Position numbers and translations under genes: made by a program
Assembly (NCBI GenBank): GCA_023415515.1
Contig: JAEZKH010000318.1
Location: forward strand, 4,036-68,035
DNA length: 64,000 bases
Direction of reading: 5' to 3'
Origin: Actinomycetes bacterium
GTDB taxonomy: Bacteria; Actinomycetota; Actinomycetes; Mycobacteriales; Mycobacteriaceae
The notes under the pieces: model-generated
What the model saw: the letters and a program-made list of their open reading frames with translations, nothing else
Database searches by the model: none
Told to the model about the DNA's origin: nothing
Shown here: one piece after another, positions 22,712 through 31,233 of the stretch
How the letters are laid out: each line of letters opens with the position of its first letter
How positions within the stretch are numbered: the stretch's first letter is position 1

Positions 22712-24826
22712 TCAGTTGCTAACGGGGGCGACCGGTTCGATGGGCAGCAGCCTGTCGGGTTCGGCGCAGAGTTCGGTGACCTCACGACGGAACGGCACCT
22801 CCGGCGGCGCCGGTCCGTCGAATTCCTCGGCGTAGCGGTGGCCCGCCCACACCGCGGCGGCGATCGTCGACGGCGCCCAGGCGTCGCCGACGGCCTTCAC
22901 GCTTCTCAGCTCGGCCTGCTCCCATTCTGATTCGCGTGCCATCAGTTCGTCGAACAGTCGGTTCTCGGGCAGGCGTGCCGTCACCAGCACCACCGAATCC
23001 GCCTGCAGATGGTTTTCGTCGCCGGTGAACATGCACGACGTCGTGACGCCGTCGGCAGTGACCGCGGTGACCGCGACATTCGTGCGCACGTCGACGGCTG
23101 CGCGGATGAGGCGTTTGCCGATGCGCATCACCTCCATCGTGTTGACGGTCCACTGCGACGCATACGAGGCCGGGGTCGCCAGCACGACCTCGAATCCTTC
23201 GGAGGCCAGCAGTTCCGAGACAACCCCGCCCATGTAGTAGTGGTCGTCGTCGAACACCACGACGCGACGGCCGCGCGGCCGGACGCCTGCCATGATCGCG
23301 TCGGGGTTCAACACATCGGCCGATTCGGCGATGTCGATGGGGTGGGTGTGGAAACGTCCCACCCCGTCGCTGCGCCAGTGCGAACCGGTGGCGATCAGCA
23401 CATGGTCGAAGTCGTTCTCGATGATGTCGTCGGCCGTCATCTCGCTCTGCATGAAGACATCGATGTTCTCGAGCCTGCGGATCTGCTGCTCGCGGTAATC
23501 CACAACCCGGATCCATGCCGAAAGCCCAGGGAGTTTGGACTCACGCCCGACGCGGCCGCCCAGAGCCCGCGTCGCCTCGGCAAGGCTGACGCGGTAGCCG
23601 CGGTTTCCCAGTGACCGCGCTGCCTCCATCCCCGCGGGGCCCGCGCCGACCACGAGAACGTGACTGTCCGACTCCTTGGCCCGGATGCGTTCCGGATGCC
23701 AGCCGCGCCGGAACTCCTCGCCCATGGTCGGGTTCTGCGTGCAGCGGATGGGGGACATGGTGAAGTCGCCGGACACACAGATGTTGCAGCCGATGCATTC
23801 GCGGATGTCCTCGAGGTCGCCGACCTCGATCTTGCGCGGAAGGAACGGGTCGGCGATCGACGGCCTCGCTGCGCCGATCATGTCCAGCACGCCGCTCTTG
23901 ATCTGATGCACCATCATGTCCGGCGAGGTGAACCTGCCAACGCCCACAACGGGTTTGGTGGTGAGGCTCTTGAGACCGCGCACATACGGCTCCTGCTCGC
24001 CCTCGGGGCCGAACCGCGACGTCACCGAATCGTCCTCCCAGCTGCCCAGGACGAAGTCCCACAGATCGGGGTGCTCGCCGATGGTGCCGATGACCTCCTC
24101 GATGTCGGCGCGGTTGATTCCGCCGTCGCCGAGGAGTTCGTCGACGGTTATCCGGCAGGCGATCGCGGCCTTCCCGTCGGCCTCCTCGCGAGAGTCTTCG
24201 AGGACCTCGCGCAACAATCGCATTCGGTTGGTCATGCTGCCGCCGTACTCGTCGGTGCGGTTGTTGTACCGCCGCGACAGGAAGTGGTGCAGCCCGCCGA
24301 GCGCGTGTCCGGCGTACACATAGACGATGTCGTAGCCGGCCTGGATGGACCGGCGGACCGCGTCGCGGTGCCACCGCCGCAGGTCGGCGATATCGGATTT
24401 GGTCATGGCTCGCGCCTGCACCGGATCGGCCGTGAACGTCGCCACCGGCAGATGCTGCGGGCTCAGCGGGGTCTCGCGACTGATCAGGTTGGGGCTGTTG
24501 AGCCCGTTGTGCGCCAACTCGATGCCCGCAAGGGCGCCGCCATCGTGGATCTTGTCGGAGATGCGTTGCAGCGCAGGAATATCCTGGTCGTCCCACAGTC
24601 GCAGCTCGATGAACGGCCCGATGTCCGATGTCGGATGGATCTCGACCTGCTCGGTGCAGACGACCGCCCAGCCGCCCTCGGCCTTGACCTGGCGCATGTA
24701 CGCCTCGCCGGACGGGTCCCGGTAGCCCATGCCGTTGCAGTGGGGCACCTGGTAGAAGCGGTTACGCGCCGTCACCGGACCGATCTGCACCGGTTCGAAG
24801 AGGATGTCGTATCGCGACTCTCGCAT
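22712..24826 (-). CDS. Cys-FMN/4Fe-4S amine dehydrogenase, probable histamine dehydrogenase
   Basis: 704 residues, trimethylamine dehydrogenase family. The TIM barrel carries FYQVPHC with C30, the residue linked to FMN as 6-S-cysteinyl-FMN in the family. Catalytic Y171, H174 and D266 are kept. The cluster cysteines are C344, C347, C350 and C362. A Rossmann ADP-binding domain (VVGAGPAGMEAA) follows. The substrate bowl is Gln60, Trp263 and Asp354 where trimethylamine dehydrogenase has Tyr60, Trp264 and Trp355; as I recall, Gln/Trp/Asp is the histamine dehydrogenase set. The start is ATG 24826, since it gives exact register with the family. Operon with the aldehyde dehydrogenase; divergent from LysR. 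Dimethylamine dehydrogenase or a DgcA-like enzyme is the alternative. Confidence 0.85.
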   Translation of the reverse strand: MRESRYDILFEPVQIGPVTARNRFYQVPHCNGMGYRDPSGEAYMRQVKAEGGWAVVCTEQVEIHPTSDIGPFIELRLWDDQDIPALQRISDKIHDGGALAGIELAHNGLNSPNLISRETPLSPQHLPVATFTADPVQARAMTKSDIADLRRWHRDAVRRSIQAGYDIVYVYAGHALGGLHHFLSRRYNNRTDEYGGSMTNRMRLLREVLEDSREEADGKAAIACRITVDELLGDGGINRADIEEVIGTIGEHPDLWDFVLGSWEDDSVTSRFGPEGEQEPYVRGLKSLTTKPVVGVGRFTSPDMMVHQIKSGVLDMIGAARPSIADPFLPRKIEVGDLEDIRECIGCNICVSGDFTMSPIRCTQNPTMGEEFRRGWHPERIRAKESDSHVLVVGAGPAGMEAARSLGNRGYRVSLAEATRALGGRVGRESKLPGLSAWIRVVDYREQQIRRLENIDVFMQSEMTADDIIENDFDHVLIATGSHWRSDGVGRFHTHPIDIAESADVLNPDAIMAGVRPRGRRVVVFDDDHYYMGGVVSELLASEGFEVVLATPASYASQWTVNTMEVMRIGKRLIRAAVDVRTNVAVTAVTADGVTTSCMFTGDENHLQADSVVLVTARLPENRLFDELMARESEWEQAELRSVKAVGDAWAPSTIAAAVWAGHRYAEEFDGPAPPEVPFRREVTELCAEPDRLLPIEPVAPVSN

Positions 24827-24897
24827 CGTGTTCTCCCGTGTCCGCGTCGTCAGCGCTTGCTCGATCTTCCACCAGCGCAGCGCGTGAGTGACTACAA

Positions 24898-24926
24898 CAC
24901 TGCATTGGATCAGTGCATCTGTACAG
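24898..24926. promoter_or_regulatory. LysR-type operator candidate in the divergent promoter
   Basis: CACTG (24898-24902) and CAGTG (24911-24915) form a dyad with an 8-bp spacer, followed directly by TGCATCTGTA (24914-24923). The reverse complement of the latter, TACAGATGCA, recurs exactly upstream of the flavin monooxygenase gene. It lies between the amine dehydrogenase and LysR genes, the expected place for autoregulation and activation. Confidence 0.5.
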
Positions 24927-24977
24927 CCGGGGTTTCCGAGCATTAGCATCGATCTGATCGATGTCGACGGGAGGCGG

Positions 24978-25889
24978 ATGGCCGACTACACACTCCGGCA
25001 ACTGGAGTACTTCGTCGCGGTGGCTGAGGCGGGCAGCGTGACCCATGCCGCCGCAGCGGTCCATCTGTCGCAATCGGCCATGTCGGCCGCGCTCGCCGAC
25101 CTGGAGAACGCCCTTTCGGTGCAACTGCTCGTGCGCCACCACGCCAAGGGCATCACGCTCACGCCTGCGGGCAAGGAACTGCTCGTGGCGAGCCGCCAAC
25201 TGCTGGCGTCGGCGGCGGATCTGCGCTCGGTAGCTCAGGGTCTGGGCGCGTCGTTGAGCGGCACGCTGTCCATCGGCTGCTTCGAAGTCGTTGCGCCCTA
25301 CCTGCTGCCGGAATTGCTGGCCACGGCGGCCGAACGACTCCCGAACCTGCACCTGCAGACCACCGAAACCGACCTGGCGGATCTCGCCGAAGGAGTCGCG
25401 AGCGGAACGTTCGAGCTGGGTATCGGATACGACCTCGTCGAGGATCCGCGGCTGAAACCGTGGCCGTTGTTCACCCTGCCGCCGTATGTCCTCGTCTCGG
25501 GGTCGCATCGATTCGCGAAGCGGAAGAGCGTGCGGTTGGACCAGCTTGCCGACGAACCGATGGCGCTGCTGGACCTGCCCCACAGCCGCGACTACTTCCA
25601 GCGCGTCTTCGCCGCCGCGGGTGTCTCGCCAGACGTCCGTTTCCGGTCGACCACCGTCGAGACCTGCCGAGCGCTGGTCGGCCGCGGCCTGGCGTACACC
25701 GTGCTCAACCTGCACGCCGCGGTCCCGATGGCACTCGACGGGCACCCCGTCGCCGCGATTCCGATCAGCGGTGATCCACCCAGTCTGACTGTGGTCCTGC
25801 TGGAGTCGGTGACCATGCGTCCCACCCGTCGTGCCAGCGTGGTTGCCGAGCTGTGTCGCGATCTGTTCTCGACGCCGCGTGGCGTGTGA
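24978..25889 (+). CDS. LysR-family transcriptional regulator
   Basis: 303 residues from ATG 24978, which is preceded closely by GGGAGG; an earlier in-frame ATG at 24888 would add an unlikely leader. N-terminal winged helix (residues 3-63: LRQLEYFVAVAEAGSVTHAA, LSQSAMSAALADLENAL, LLVRHHAKGITLTPAG) and a periplasmic-binding-like effector domain (about 90-295). It sits between the amine/aldehyde dehydrogenase operon (-) and the monooxygenase-to-aspartase run (+). It is the only regulator in that block and probably activates both arms through the shared TACAGATGCA motif. Inducer inferred to be the amine or imidazoleacetate. Confidence 0.9.
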   Translation: MADYTLRQLEYFVAVAEAGSVTHAAAAVHLSQSAMSAALADLENALSVQLLVRHHAKGITLTPAGKELLVASRQLLASAADLRSVAQGLGASLSGTLSIGCFEVVAPYLLPELLATAAERLPNLHLQTTETDLADLAEGVASGTFELGIGYDLVEDPRLKPWPLFTLPPYVLVSGSHRFAKRKSVRLDQLADEPMALLDLPHSRDYFQRVFAAAGVSPDVRFRSTTVETCRALVGRGLAYTVLNLHAAVPMALDGHPVAAIPISGDPPSLTVVLLESVTMRPTRRASVVAELCRDLFSTPRGV

Positions 25890-25904
25890 CCGCCCCTAGT
25901 TCGG

Positions 25905-25951
25905 TTTCACAGATGCGGTACATCGAAGCTATGAGTTTTACAGATGCAATG
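25905..25951. promoter_or_regulatory. Direct repeat TTTCACAGATGC / TTTTACAGATGC upstream of the monooxygenase gene
   Basis: Two copies of TTTYACAGATGC start at 25905 and 25936, 31 bp apart, or about three helical turns, so a regulator would bind the same face. The second copy contains TACAGATGCA, identical to the reverse complement of the motif at 24914. It ends about 20 bp before the monooxygenase ATG. Confidence 0.5.
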
Positions 25952-25971
25952 TGCGGCTGAATCATGGAGGC

Positions 25972-27252
25972 ATGTCGAACCAGGAGACCGAAGTCGTCGT
26001 CGTCGGTGCCGGTCAGGCCGGGATCGCGATGAGCGAGCATCTCGGTTCGCATGGCATTTCGCACGTCGTCCTCGAACGCGACCGCGTCGCCGAGCGTTGG
26101 CGGACCGGGCGCTGGGACTCGCTGGTCGCCAACGGCCCCGCCTGGCATGACCGATTCCCGGGTCAGGAGTTCAGCATCGACCCGGACGCATTCGCGACAA
26201 AGGATCAGGTCGCCGAGTACTTCGTCGCCTACGCCGCGAAGATCGACGCGCCGATCCGTACCGGCATCGAGGTGACCTCGGTCCGAAAGGTCGACGGCAC
26301 ACCGGGTTTCCGCGTCGAGACGACAGCGGGTCCCATCGACGCGCGCTATGTGGTCGCCGCGACGGGGGCATTTCAGAAGCCGGTCATCCCGCCGGTCATC
26401 CCCGACAGCGCCGGGATCCCGCAGATCCATTCGAGCTCCTACCGCAACCCGCAGCAGTTACCCGATGGCGCTGTCCTTGTCATCGGGGCAGGATCGTCGG
26501 GCGTGCAGATCGCCGATGAACTGCAGCAGTCGGGCCGACAGGTGTACCTCGCGGTCGGACCCCACGACCGTCCGCCGCGCTCCTACCGCGGCCGCGACTT
26601 CTGCTGGTGGCTGGGCGTTCTCGGCAAGTGGGACGCCGCCGCGCCTCCGCTGGGTGCTGAGCACGTCACCATCGCGGTCAGCGGAGCGCGCGGCGGCCAC
26701 ACCGTCGACTTCCGGGCACTGGCCGCCACCGGTATCACGCTCCTCGGTCGTGCGGTCGGATACGACGACGGTGTCGTCCGCTTCGCGCCGGATCTTCGCA
26801 CCAACATCGAGAACGGCGATGCCAACTACCTGTCCATGCTCGACGAGGCCGACGCCTACGTCGTGCGCAACGGACTCGATGTGCCCGAAGAGCCGCAAGC
26901 CCGGCTGCTCGGCCCCGATCCTGATTGCGTGACCAATCCCATCCTCGAACTCGATCTTGGGGCGTCGGGCGTCACGTCGGTCGTCTGGGCGACCGGGTTC
27001 CGGTTCGACTACAGCTGGCTGCAGGTCGACGCATTCGACGACAACGGCAGGCCGAAACACCAGCGCGGGGTGTCCACCGAACCCGGTATCTACTTCCTGG
27101 GACTGCCATGGCAGTCCAGGCGAGGCTCGAGTTTCATCTGGGGTGTGTGGCACGACGCCAAATATCTCGCCGACCAGATAGCGATCCAACGCAGCTACGC
27201 GGCGTACGACACATCGAGGAACGACACACTCGCCGAACAGGTGGCCACATGA
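25972..27252 (+). CDS. Flavin-dependent monooxygenase (FMO-like), candidate imidazoleacetate monooxygenase
   Basis: 426 residues. FAD site VVVGAGQAGIAMSEHL (near residues 7-22), NADP site LVIGAGSSGVQIADEL (about 170-185) and the late V-V-W-A-T-G-F motif place it in the single-component FAD/NADPH monooxygenase group. ATGGAGG sits just before ATG 25972. The stop overlaps the RidA start by 4 bp. In the known histamine route a flavin monooxygenase hydroxylates imidazole-4-acetate and triggers ring opening to N-formimino-L-aspartate. The neighbours (amine and aldehyde dehydrogenases upstream, hydrolases and aspartase downstream) fit that job. The substrate is inference; the class is clear. Confidence 0.82.
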   Translation: MSNQETEVVVVGAGQAGIAMSEHLGSHGISHVVLERDRVAERWRTGRWDSLVANGPAWHDRFPGQEFSIDPDAFATKDQVAEYFVAYAAKIDAPIRTGIEVTSVRKVDGTPGFRVETTAGPIDARYVVAATGAFQKPVIPPVIPDSAGIPQIHSSSYRNPQQLPDGAVLVIGAGSSGVQIADELQQSGRQVYLAVGPHDRPPRSYRGRDFCWWLGVLGKWDAAAPPLGAEHVTIAVSGARGGHTVDFRALAATGITLLGRAVGYDDGVVRFAPDLRTNIENGDANYLSMLDEADAYVVRNGLDVPEEPQARLLGPDPDCVTNPILELDLGASGVTSVVWATGFRFDYSWLQVDAFDDNGRPKHQRGVSTEPGIYFLGLPWQSRRGSSFIWGVWHDAKYLADQIAIQRSYAAYDTSRNDTLAEQVAT

Positions 27253-27698
27253 GCTCTGCGACACCATCTCCGGGGACGCATCGGCGGATCAGGCCGTTCA
27301 ACACCAAGGACACCTACCCGGAACAGAATCTGGACAACGACCTCTGCCAGGCCGTCGTCGCCGGCGGTGTGGTCTATCTGCGGGGTCAGATCGGGCAGGA
27401 CCTCGACACGAGGGAATCGGTCGGCATCGGCGACGTGGAGGCACAAACCGAGAAGGCGATGAGCAACATCGCAATGCTCCTCGACGAAGCGGGCAGCCGG
27501 TTGTCCGACATCGTCAAGGTGACCGTGTACCTCGTCGACATCCGCTACCGCGAACCGGTCTACCGCGTCATGGGCCGCTGGCTCAAGGGCGTCTACCCGG
27601 TGTCCACCGGACTCGTCGTGGACGCACTCGCGCGCCCGGAGTGGTTGGTCGAGATCGACGCCACCGCAGTGATCAGCGATCCGGAGGCCGGGTCGTGA
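27249..27698 (+). CDS. RidA/YjgF-family protein lacking the archetypal arginine
   Basis: 149 residues, RidA fold: QAVVAGGVVYLRGQIG, D-V-E-A-Q-T-E-K-A-M-S-N-I, VKVTVYLVDIRYREPVYRV and YPVSTGLVV. Classical RidA deaminates reactive enamine/imine intermediates and needs an Arg (R105 in E. coli RidA). Here the matching stretch reads P-V-S-T where RidA has P-A-R-S, and the acidic residue of I-E-I-E-A is V-E-I-D-A. It therefore belongs to another Rid subfamily, often found as a pathway-specific partner of flavin monooxygenases. It is coupled by 4-bp overlaps to the genes on both sides. Its role is probably hydrolysis or tautomerisation of an unstable ring-opening intermediate. This is inference. Confidence 0.85.
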   Translation: MSSATPSPGTHRRIRPFNTKDTYPEQNLDNDLCQAVVAGGVVYLRGQIGQDLDTRESVGIGDVEAQTEKAMSNIAMLLDEAGSRLSDIVKVTVYLVDIRYREPVYRVMGRWLKGVYPVSTGLVVDALARPEWLVEIDATAVISDPEAGS

Positions 27699-28363
27699 CA
27701 TTCTCGCTTGTGGTCCGCGACGGCGCGTCGTACGGGATGGTCATCTGCTCGTCGAGCCCGGCCGTCGCGTCCCGCTGTGTGCACCTGCGGCCGGGGGTAG
27801 GGGCGGTGGCCAGTCAGAACGTCACAAATCCGCATCTCGGAACCGTGGCGTTGGACGCCCTGGCCGACGGGGCCGACGCACACGCCGCTCTCGGTACGGC
27901 GCTGACTGCTGAACAGCACCCGGACTATCGCCAGTTGGTCGTCGTCGACAAGGCCGGTGCGGTAGCCGTGCACAGCGGCGCCAACGCACTCGGCGTCTTT
28001 CATCACGCGAGTACCCGAAACGCAGGCGCCGCAGGTAATCTGCTGCGCGAGCACGGTGTCATCGATGCAATGCTCTGCGGCTTCACCGATTCAACGGCGC
28101 CCACGACCGAACAGCGGCTCCTCGATGGACTGACGGCCGCGATGGACGCGGGCGGGGAAGCCGGGCCGGTCCATTCGGCCGGTCTGCAGGTCACCGACGA
28201 CGTGCCGTGGCCGGTCACCGATCTGCGCGTGGACTGGCACGATGATCCCGTAGGCGAACTACAGCGGTTGTGGGCCGTGTGGGAACCACAAAAGGCGGAC
28301 TACCGGACGCGCGGGCTCGACCCGACCACCGCCCCCTCCTACGGGGTGCCAGGCGATCTATGA
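27695..28363 (+). CDS. DUF1028 family protein (Ntn-hydrolase-like)
   Basis: 222 residues from the GTG at 27695, which overlaps the RidA stop by 4 bp. The N terminus (VTFSLVVRDG, YGMVICSSSPAVASRCVHLRPGVGAVASQNVTNP) is the DUF1028 signature, a family with an Ntn-hydrolase-like fold and no settled general activity. The stop overlaps the M20 hydrolase start. DUF1028 genes often sit beside RidA and amidohydrolase genes in catabolic clusters. Here it could act on an amide or formimino intermediate. No function is proven, and the reaction should be treated as unknown. Confidence 0.85.
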   Translation: MTFSLVVRDGASYGMVICSSSPAVASRCVHLRPGVGAVASQNVTNPHLGTVALDALADGADAHAALGTALTAEQHPDYRQLVVVDKAGAVAVHSGANALGVFHHASTRNAGAAGNLLREHGVIDAMLCGFTDSTAPTTEQRLLDGLTAAMDAGGEAGPVHSAGLQVTDDVPWPVTDLRVDWHDDPVGELQRLWAVWEPQKADYRTRGLDPTTAPSYGVPGDL

Positions 28364-29526
28364 CAACCGCTGCGGAGGACGTTGTTCGATCGGCGTGTGA
28401 CGACACGGCCGAGCGGATCCTCGCGCTGTCCCACGATCTGCACGCACACCCCGAAATCGCCTGGGAGGAAGTGAGATCCTGCGCGCGGGTGGCCGGTGAG
28501 CTGGCCGATGCGGGGTTCACGGTGGAGGACAACTTCACCGACCTGCCGACCGCGTTCGCGGCGCGGCGGGGCAGTGGTCCGCTCCACCTGGCGGTGTGCG
28601 CCGAGTACGATGCCCTACCCGGCCTCGGCCACGCATGCGGGCACAACATCATCGCCGCGATTTCGACAGGTGCCGCCCTGGCGCTGGCCCCGTTGGTCGA
28701 CGACCTCGGCATCACGTTGACGGTATTCGGCACCCCGGCCGAGGAGGGTGGCGGCGGCAAGATCGAGATGCTCGACCGCGGCGGATTCACCGGCGTACAC
28801 GCCGCCGCGATGGTTCACCCCGGGCCTGTCGACGTGGCCCGCGCCGAACCGTATGCCGTGTCGCACAGCCACATCCGCTACGACGGCAAGGCTGCCCACG
28901 CGGCGGCATATCCCGATCGTGGAATCAATGCCGCCGACGCCTTCACGATCGCGCAGGTCGCCATCGGCCTGCTGCGTCAACAACTCTCGTCGGACGTTCG
29001 AGTGCATGGCGTCATGACCAACGGTGGGGAAGCACCCAACGCGATTCCGCAGCGCACCGAAGGGCGCTGGTATGTACGGGCGCAATCGCTCGCCGAACTG
29101 ACCGCGCTGGAGGAACGGGTCACCCGCTGCTTCGAGGCGGGCGCATTGGCGACGGGCTGCGAACTGACCGTCACACCGGAGAGCAAGCCGTACGCCGAGT
29201 TCCGCACCGACGAACTGCTCCTCGACGCCTACGTCCGGCGTGCCGAAGAACTCGGTCGGCGGTTCAGCTCGGGATCCGACTCGTTGATGAATCGCGCATC
29301 GACTGACATGGGCAATGTGTCGCAACAGATCTCGGCGATCCATCCCTACATCGGCATAGATTCGCTGCCCGCCGTCAATCATCAGCGCGAGTTCGCGGAC
29401 GCGGCGATCACCGCCGCGGCCGATCGCGCCACCGTGGACGGTGCGTGCGCGTTGGCGCTCACGCTTCTCGACGTGGCAACTGACCCGGACGCCAGGCAAC
29501 GCCTGATGGCCTCGGGTCAGCGGTGA
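28360..29526 (+). CDS. M20-family metallohydrolase (PM20D2/AbgB-like)
   Basis: 388 residues. Metal-site motifs are HDLHAHPEIAWEE (near 24-36), AEYDALPGLGHACGHN (about 80-95), T-P-A-E-E-G-G-G-G-K (about 127-136) and the late GIDSLPAVNHQREFA. The lid domain carries YDGKAAHAAAYPDRGINA. The spacing matches the M20D group that cleaves N-acyl or dipeptide amide bonds. The ATG overlaps the DUF1028 stop. In the proposed route it would release aspartate from N-formyl- or N-formimino-aspartate. It is not allantoate amidohydrolase by motif layout, so it should not be taken as the missing AllC. Substrate unproven. Confidence 0.87.
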   Translation: MTTAAEDVVRSACDDTAERILALSHDLHAHPEIAWEEVRSCARVAGELADAGFTVEDNFTDLPTAFAARRGSGPLHLAVCAEYDALPGLGHACGHNIIAAISTGAALALAPLVDDLGITLTVFGTPAEEGGGGKIEMLDRGGFTGVHAAAMVHPGPVDVARAEPYAVSHSHIRYDGKAAHAAAYPDRGINAADAFTIAQVAIGLLRQQLSSDVRVHGVMTNGGEAPNAIPQRTEGRWYVRAQSLAELTALEERVTRCFEAGALATGCELTVTPESKPYAEFRTDELLLDAYVRRAEELGRRFSSGSDSLMNRASTDMGNVSQQISAIHPYIGIDSLPAVNHQREFADAAITAAADRATVDGACALALTLLDVATDPDARQRLMASGQR

Positions 29527-29542
29527 AGGCATCGGATTTGGC

Positions 29543-29574
29543 GATGCAATATTCCAGTTTCTTCTGTTTTACAG
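29543..29574. promoter_or_regulatory. Third LysR-motif region, upstream of the permease gene
   Basis: GATGCAAT (29543-29550) and TTTTACAG (29567-29574) repeat the two halves of the TTTTACAGATGCAAT element at 25936, in swapped order. CTGTTTTACAG (29564-29574) is itself a dyad (CTGT/ACAG). It lies in the 139-bp gap before the APC permease, where a second promoter for permease and aspartase is expected. Confidence 0.4.
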
Positions 29575-29665
29575 CTGGCCTGCCGGGGGCGCATAGTGAT
29601 TTCGTCACCCGACCAGGCGTGATTGTGGTGTTCGTGCCACCTCGTCTCACACAACGGAGATCGCC

Positions 29666-31219
29666 ATGACGGAAACACCCGATCGCGTTCGACCCGGTGG
29701 CGCCACCGGATTGACCGAACTGGCCGCCGAGCAGGAAAGCCGGCTGATCAAGACGTTGCGCCGCGGCGACATCGTCTTCTTCATCGTCGCGGCGGTGATC
29801 AGTGTCGACACCATCGGGCTGATGGCCTCCGGCGGGCCAGAGGGCCTGGTGTGGGCGGTGTTCCTCGCGGGTGCGTTCCTCGTCCCGTCCGCAATGATCT
29901 TCGCCGAGACGGGCGGTGCCTTCACCGAGGAGGGCGGGCCCTATCAGTGGGTCAAGCACGCGTTCGGGCGGCTGTGGGCGGCGATCGCTGTTGTCCTGTA
30001 CTGGATCACCAATCCGATCTGGCTTGGCGGGTCGCTGGTCTTCATCGCCTCAGAAGTCTGGAACACCTACGTCTTCGGCATCGAACCGGGAAGTGCCGGC
30101 GACTACATCTTCAAGCTGATCTTCATCTGGGCGGCGATCACGCTGGCCATCGTCAGCCTGCGGAAAGGCAAGGTCGTCATCAGCGCAGGCGCGATAGCCA
30201 AACTTCTCGTTCTGGTCAGCCTCGTGGCGACGGCCGTCATCTACGGGTTCGCCGAGGGTTTCGAGCCCATCACTATGTCGTCGTTGACGCCGACCACCGG
30301 CGGATTCCTTGCCATCGTGCCGATCGCACTGTTCGCCTATCTGGGTTTTGAAGCACCCAACTCCGCGGCAGGTGAAATGCACAACCCGCAGAAGGACGTC
30401 CCCGCCGCCATCAGGCGAGGCAGCATCATCACGATGCTCGCCTATGTGTTGCCCGTTCTCGCAATCCTCTGGGCCACACCGGCAGACGAGGTCGCCGACG
30501 CCGGCGTGCTGGCAGCACTCGAGCGCGCCTACTCGGTCTACGGTCCGGCAGCCGGATTCCTGACCGTGGTGACCGCGCTGCTCTTCGTATTCGCTCTGCT
30601 CACGCAGGGCAGTGCGTGGATGATGGCCACCGACCGCATGCAGGCGATGGCCGCGGCCGACGGCGCCTTCTTCGGCGGATACTTCGGCGAGTTCCACGAA
30701 AAGCTGGGCACGCCGGTCCGGATGAACATCCTGTCCGGCGTCGTATCAACGATATTCGCGATCGCCGCACTGACGCTCGTCGAAGGAACTGCCGCATCGG
30801 TCTTCGTCGTCGTGCTGACGGTGGCGGTGTCCACCCTGCTGATCAGCTACCTGCTGATCATTCCGGCCGTCATGAAACTCCGCAGGGACTTCCCGGATGT
30901 GCACCGCCCCTACCGCGTTCCCGGCGGCACCACCGGCTTCTATGTCCTCGCAGGCGTTGTGCTGGCCTTCATCGCTCTTGGTTCGTGGGTCGCGGTCTTC
31001 CCCGGCACCATCGAGAGCCTTTTCGGTCTGGAGTACTCGTTCCAAGACGTATGGGGTGTTTCTCAGCTCAACTTCGAGGCGTTCACCATCGGCACCCTCA
31101 TCCTGGTGATTCTCCTCGCGTTGGTCGGGTACTGGCGCGCGGGCGGCGTCCGGGCGGCGGCATCCCGTGTCTCATCGGCGGGGGGACTGGTCGCCGAGAC
31201 GACCGATCGCGGCATCTGA
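29666..31219 (+). CDS. APC-superfamily amino acid/amine permease
   Basis: 517 residues with about 12 membrane segments. APC landmarks are IVAAVISVDTIGLMASGGPEG (first helix pair), ETGGAFTEEGGPYQWV, FAYLGFEAPNSAAGEMHNP and VHRPYRVPGG. CGGAGA lies before the ATG. It imports an amino acid or amine by ion symport. The gene follows the hydrolases and precedes aspartase by 14 bp, so a substrate of this cluster (histamine or imidazoleacetate in my model, otherwise an acidic amino acid) is likely. A 139-bp gap with LysR-motif halves separates it from the M20 gene. Confidence 0.87.
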   Translation: MTETPDRVRPGGATGLTELAAEQESRLIKTLRRGDIVFFIVAAVISVDTIGLMASGGPEGLVWAVFLAGAFLVPSAMIFAETGGAFTEEGGPYQWVKHAFGRLWAAIAVVLYWITNPIWLGGSLVFIASEVWNTYVFGIEPGSAGDYIFKLIFIWAAITLAIVSLRKGKVVISAGAIAKLLVLVSLVATAVIYGFAEGFEPITMSSLTPTTGGFLAIVPIALFAYLGFEAPNSAAGEMHNPQKDVPAAIRRGSIITMLAYVLPVLAILWATPADEVADAGVLAALERAYSVYGPAAGFLTVVTALLFVFALLTQGSAWMMATDRMQAMAAADGAFFGGYFGEFHEKLGTPVRMNILSGVVSTIFAIAALTLVEGTAASVFVVVLTVAVSTLLISYLLIIPAVMKLRRDFPDVHRPYRVPGGTTGFYVLAGVVLAFIALGSWVAVFPGTIESLFGLEYSFQDVWGVSQLNFEAFTIGTLILVILLALVGYWRAGGVRAAASRVSSAGGLVAETTDRGI

Positions 31220-31233
31220 CGCCCGCTGTCTCG

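Noticed and set aside
22712..24826. Assignment as a simple NADH:flavin oxidoreductase/2,4-dienoyl-CoA reductase
   Set aside because: The Cys30 FMN-linkage motif FYQVPHC and the trimethylamine dehydrogenase catalytic triad are present in register, which dienoyl-CoA reductases lack.
28360..29526. M20 hydrolase considered as the missing allantoate amidohydrolase (AllC)
   Set aside because: Its C-G-H-N and Y-D-A-L-P-G-L-G-H motifs are of the PM20D2/AbgB group and it is coupled to a different operon 20 kb away.
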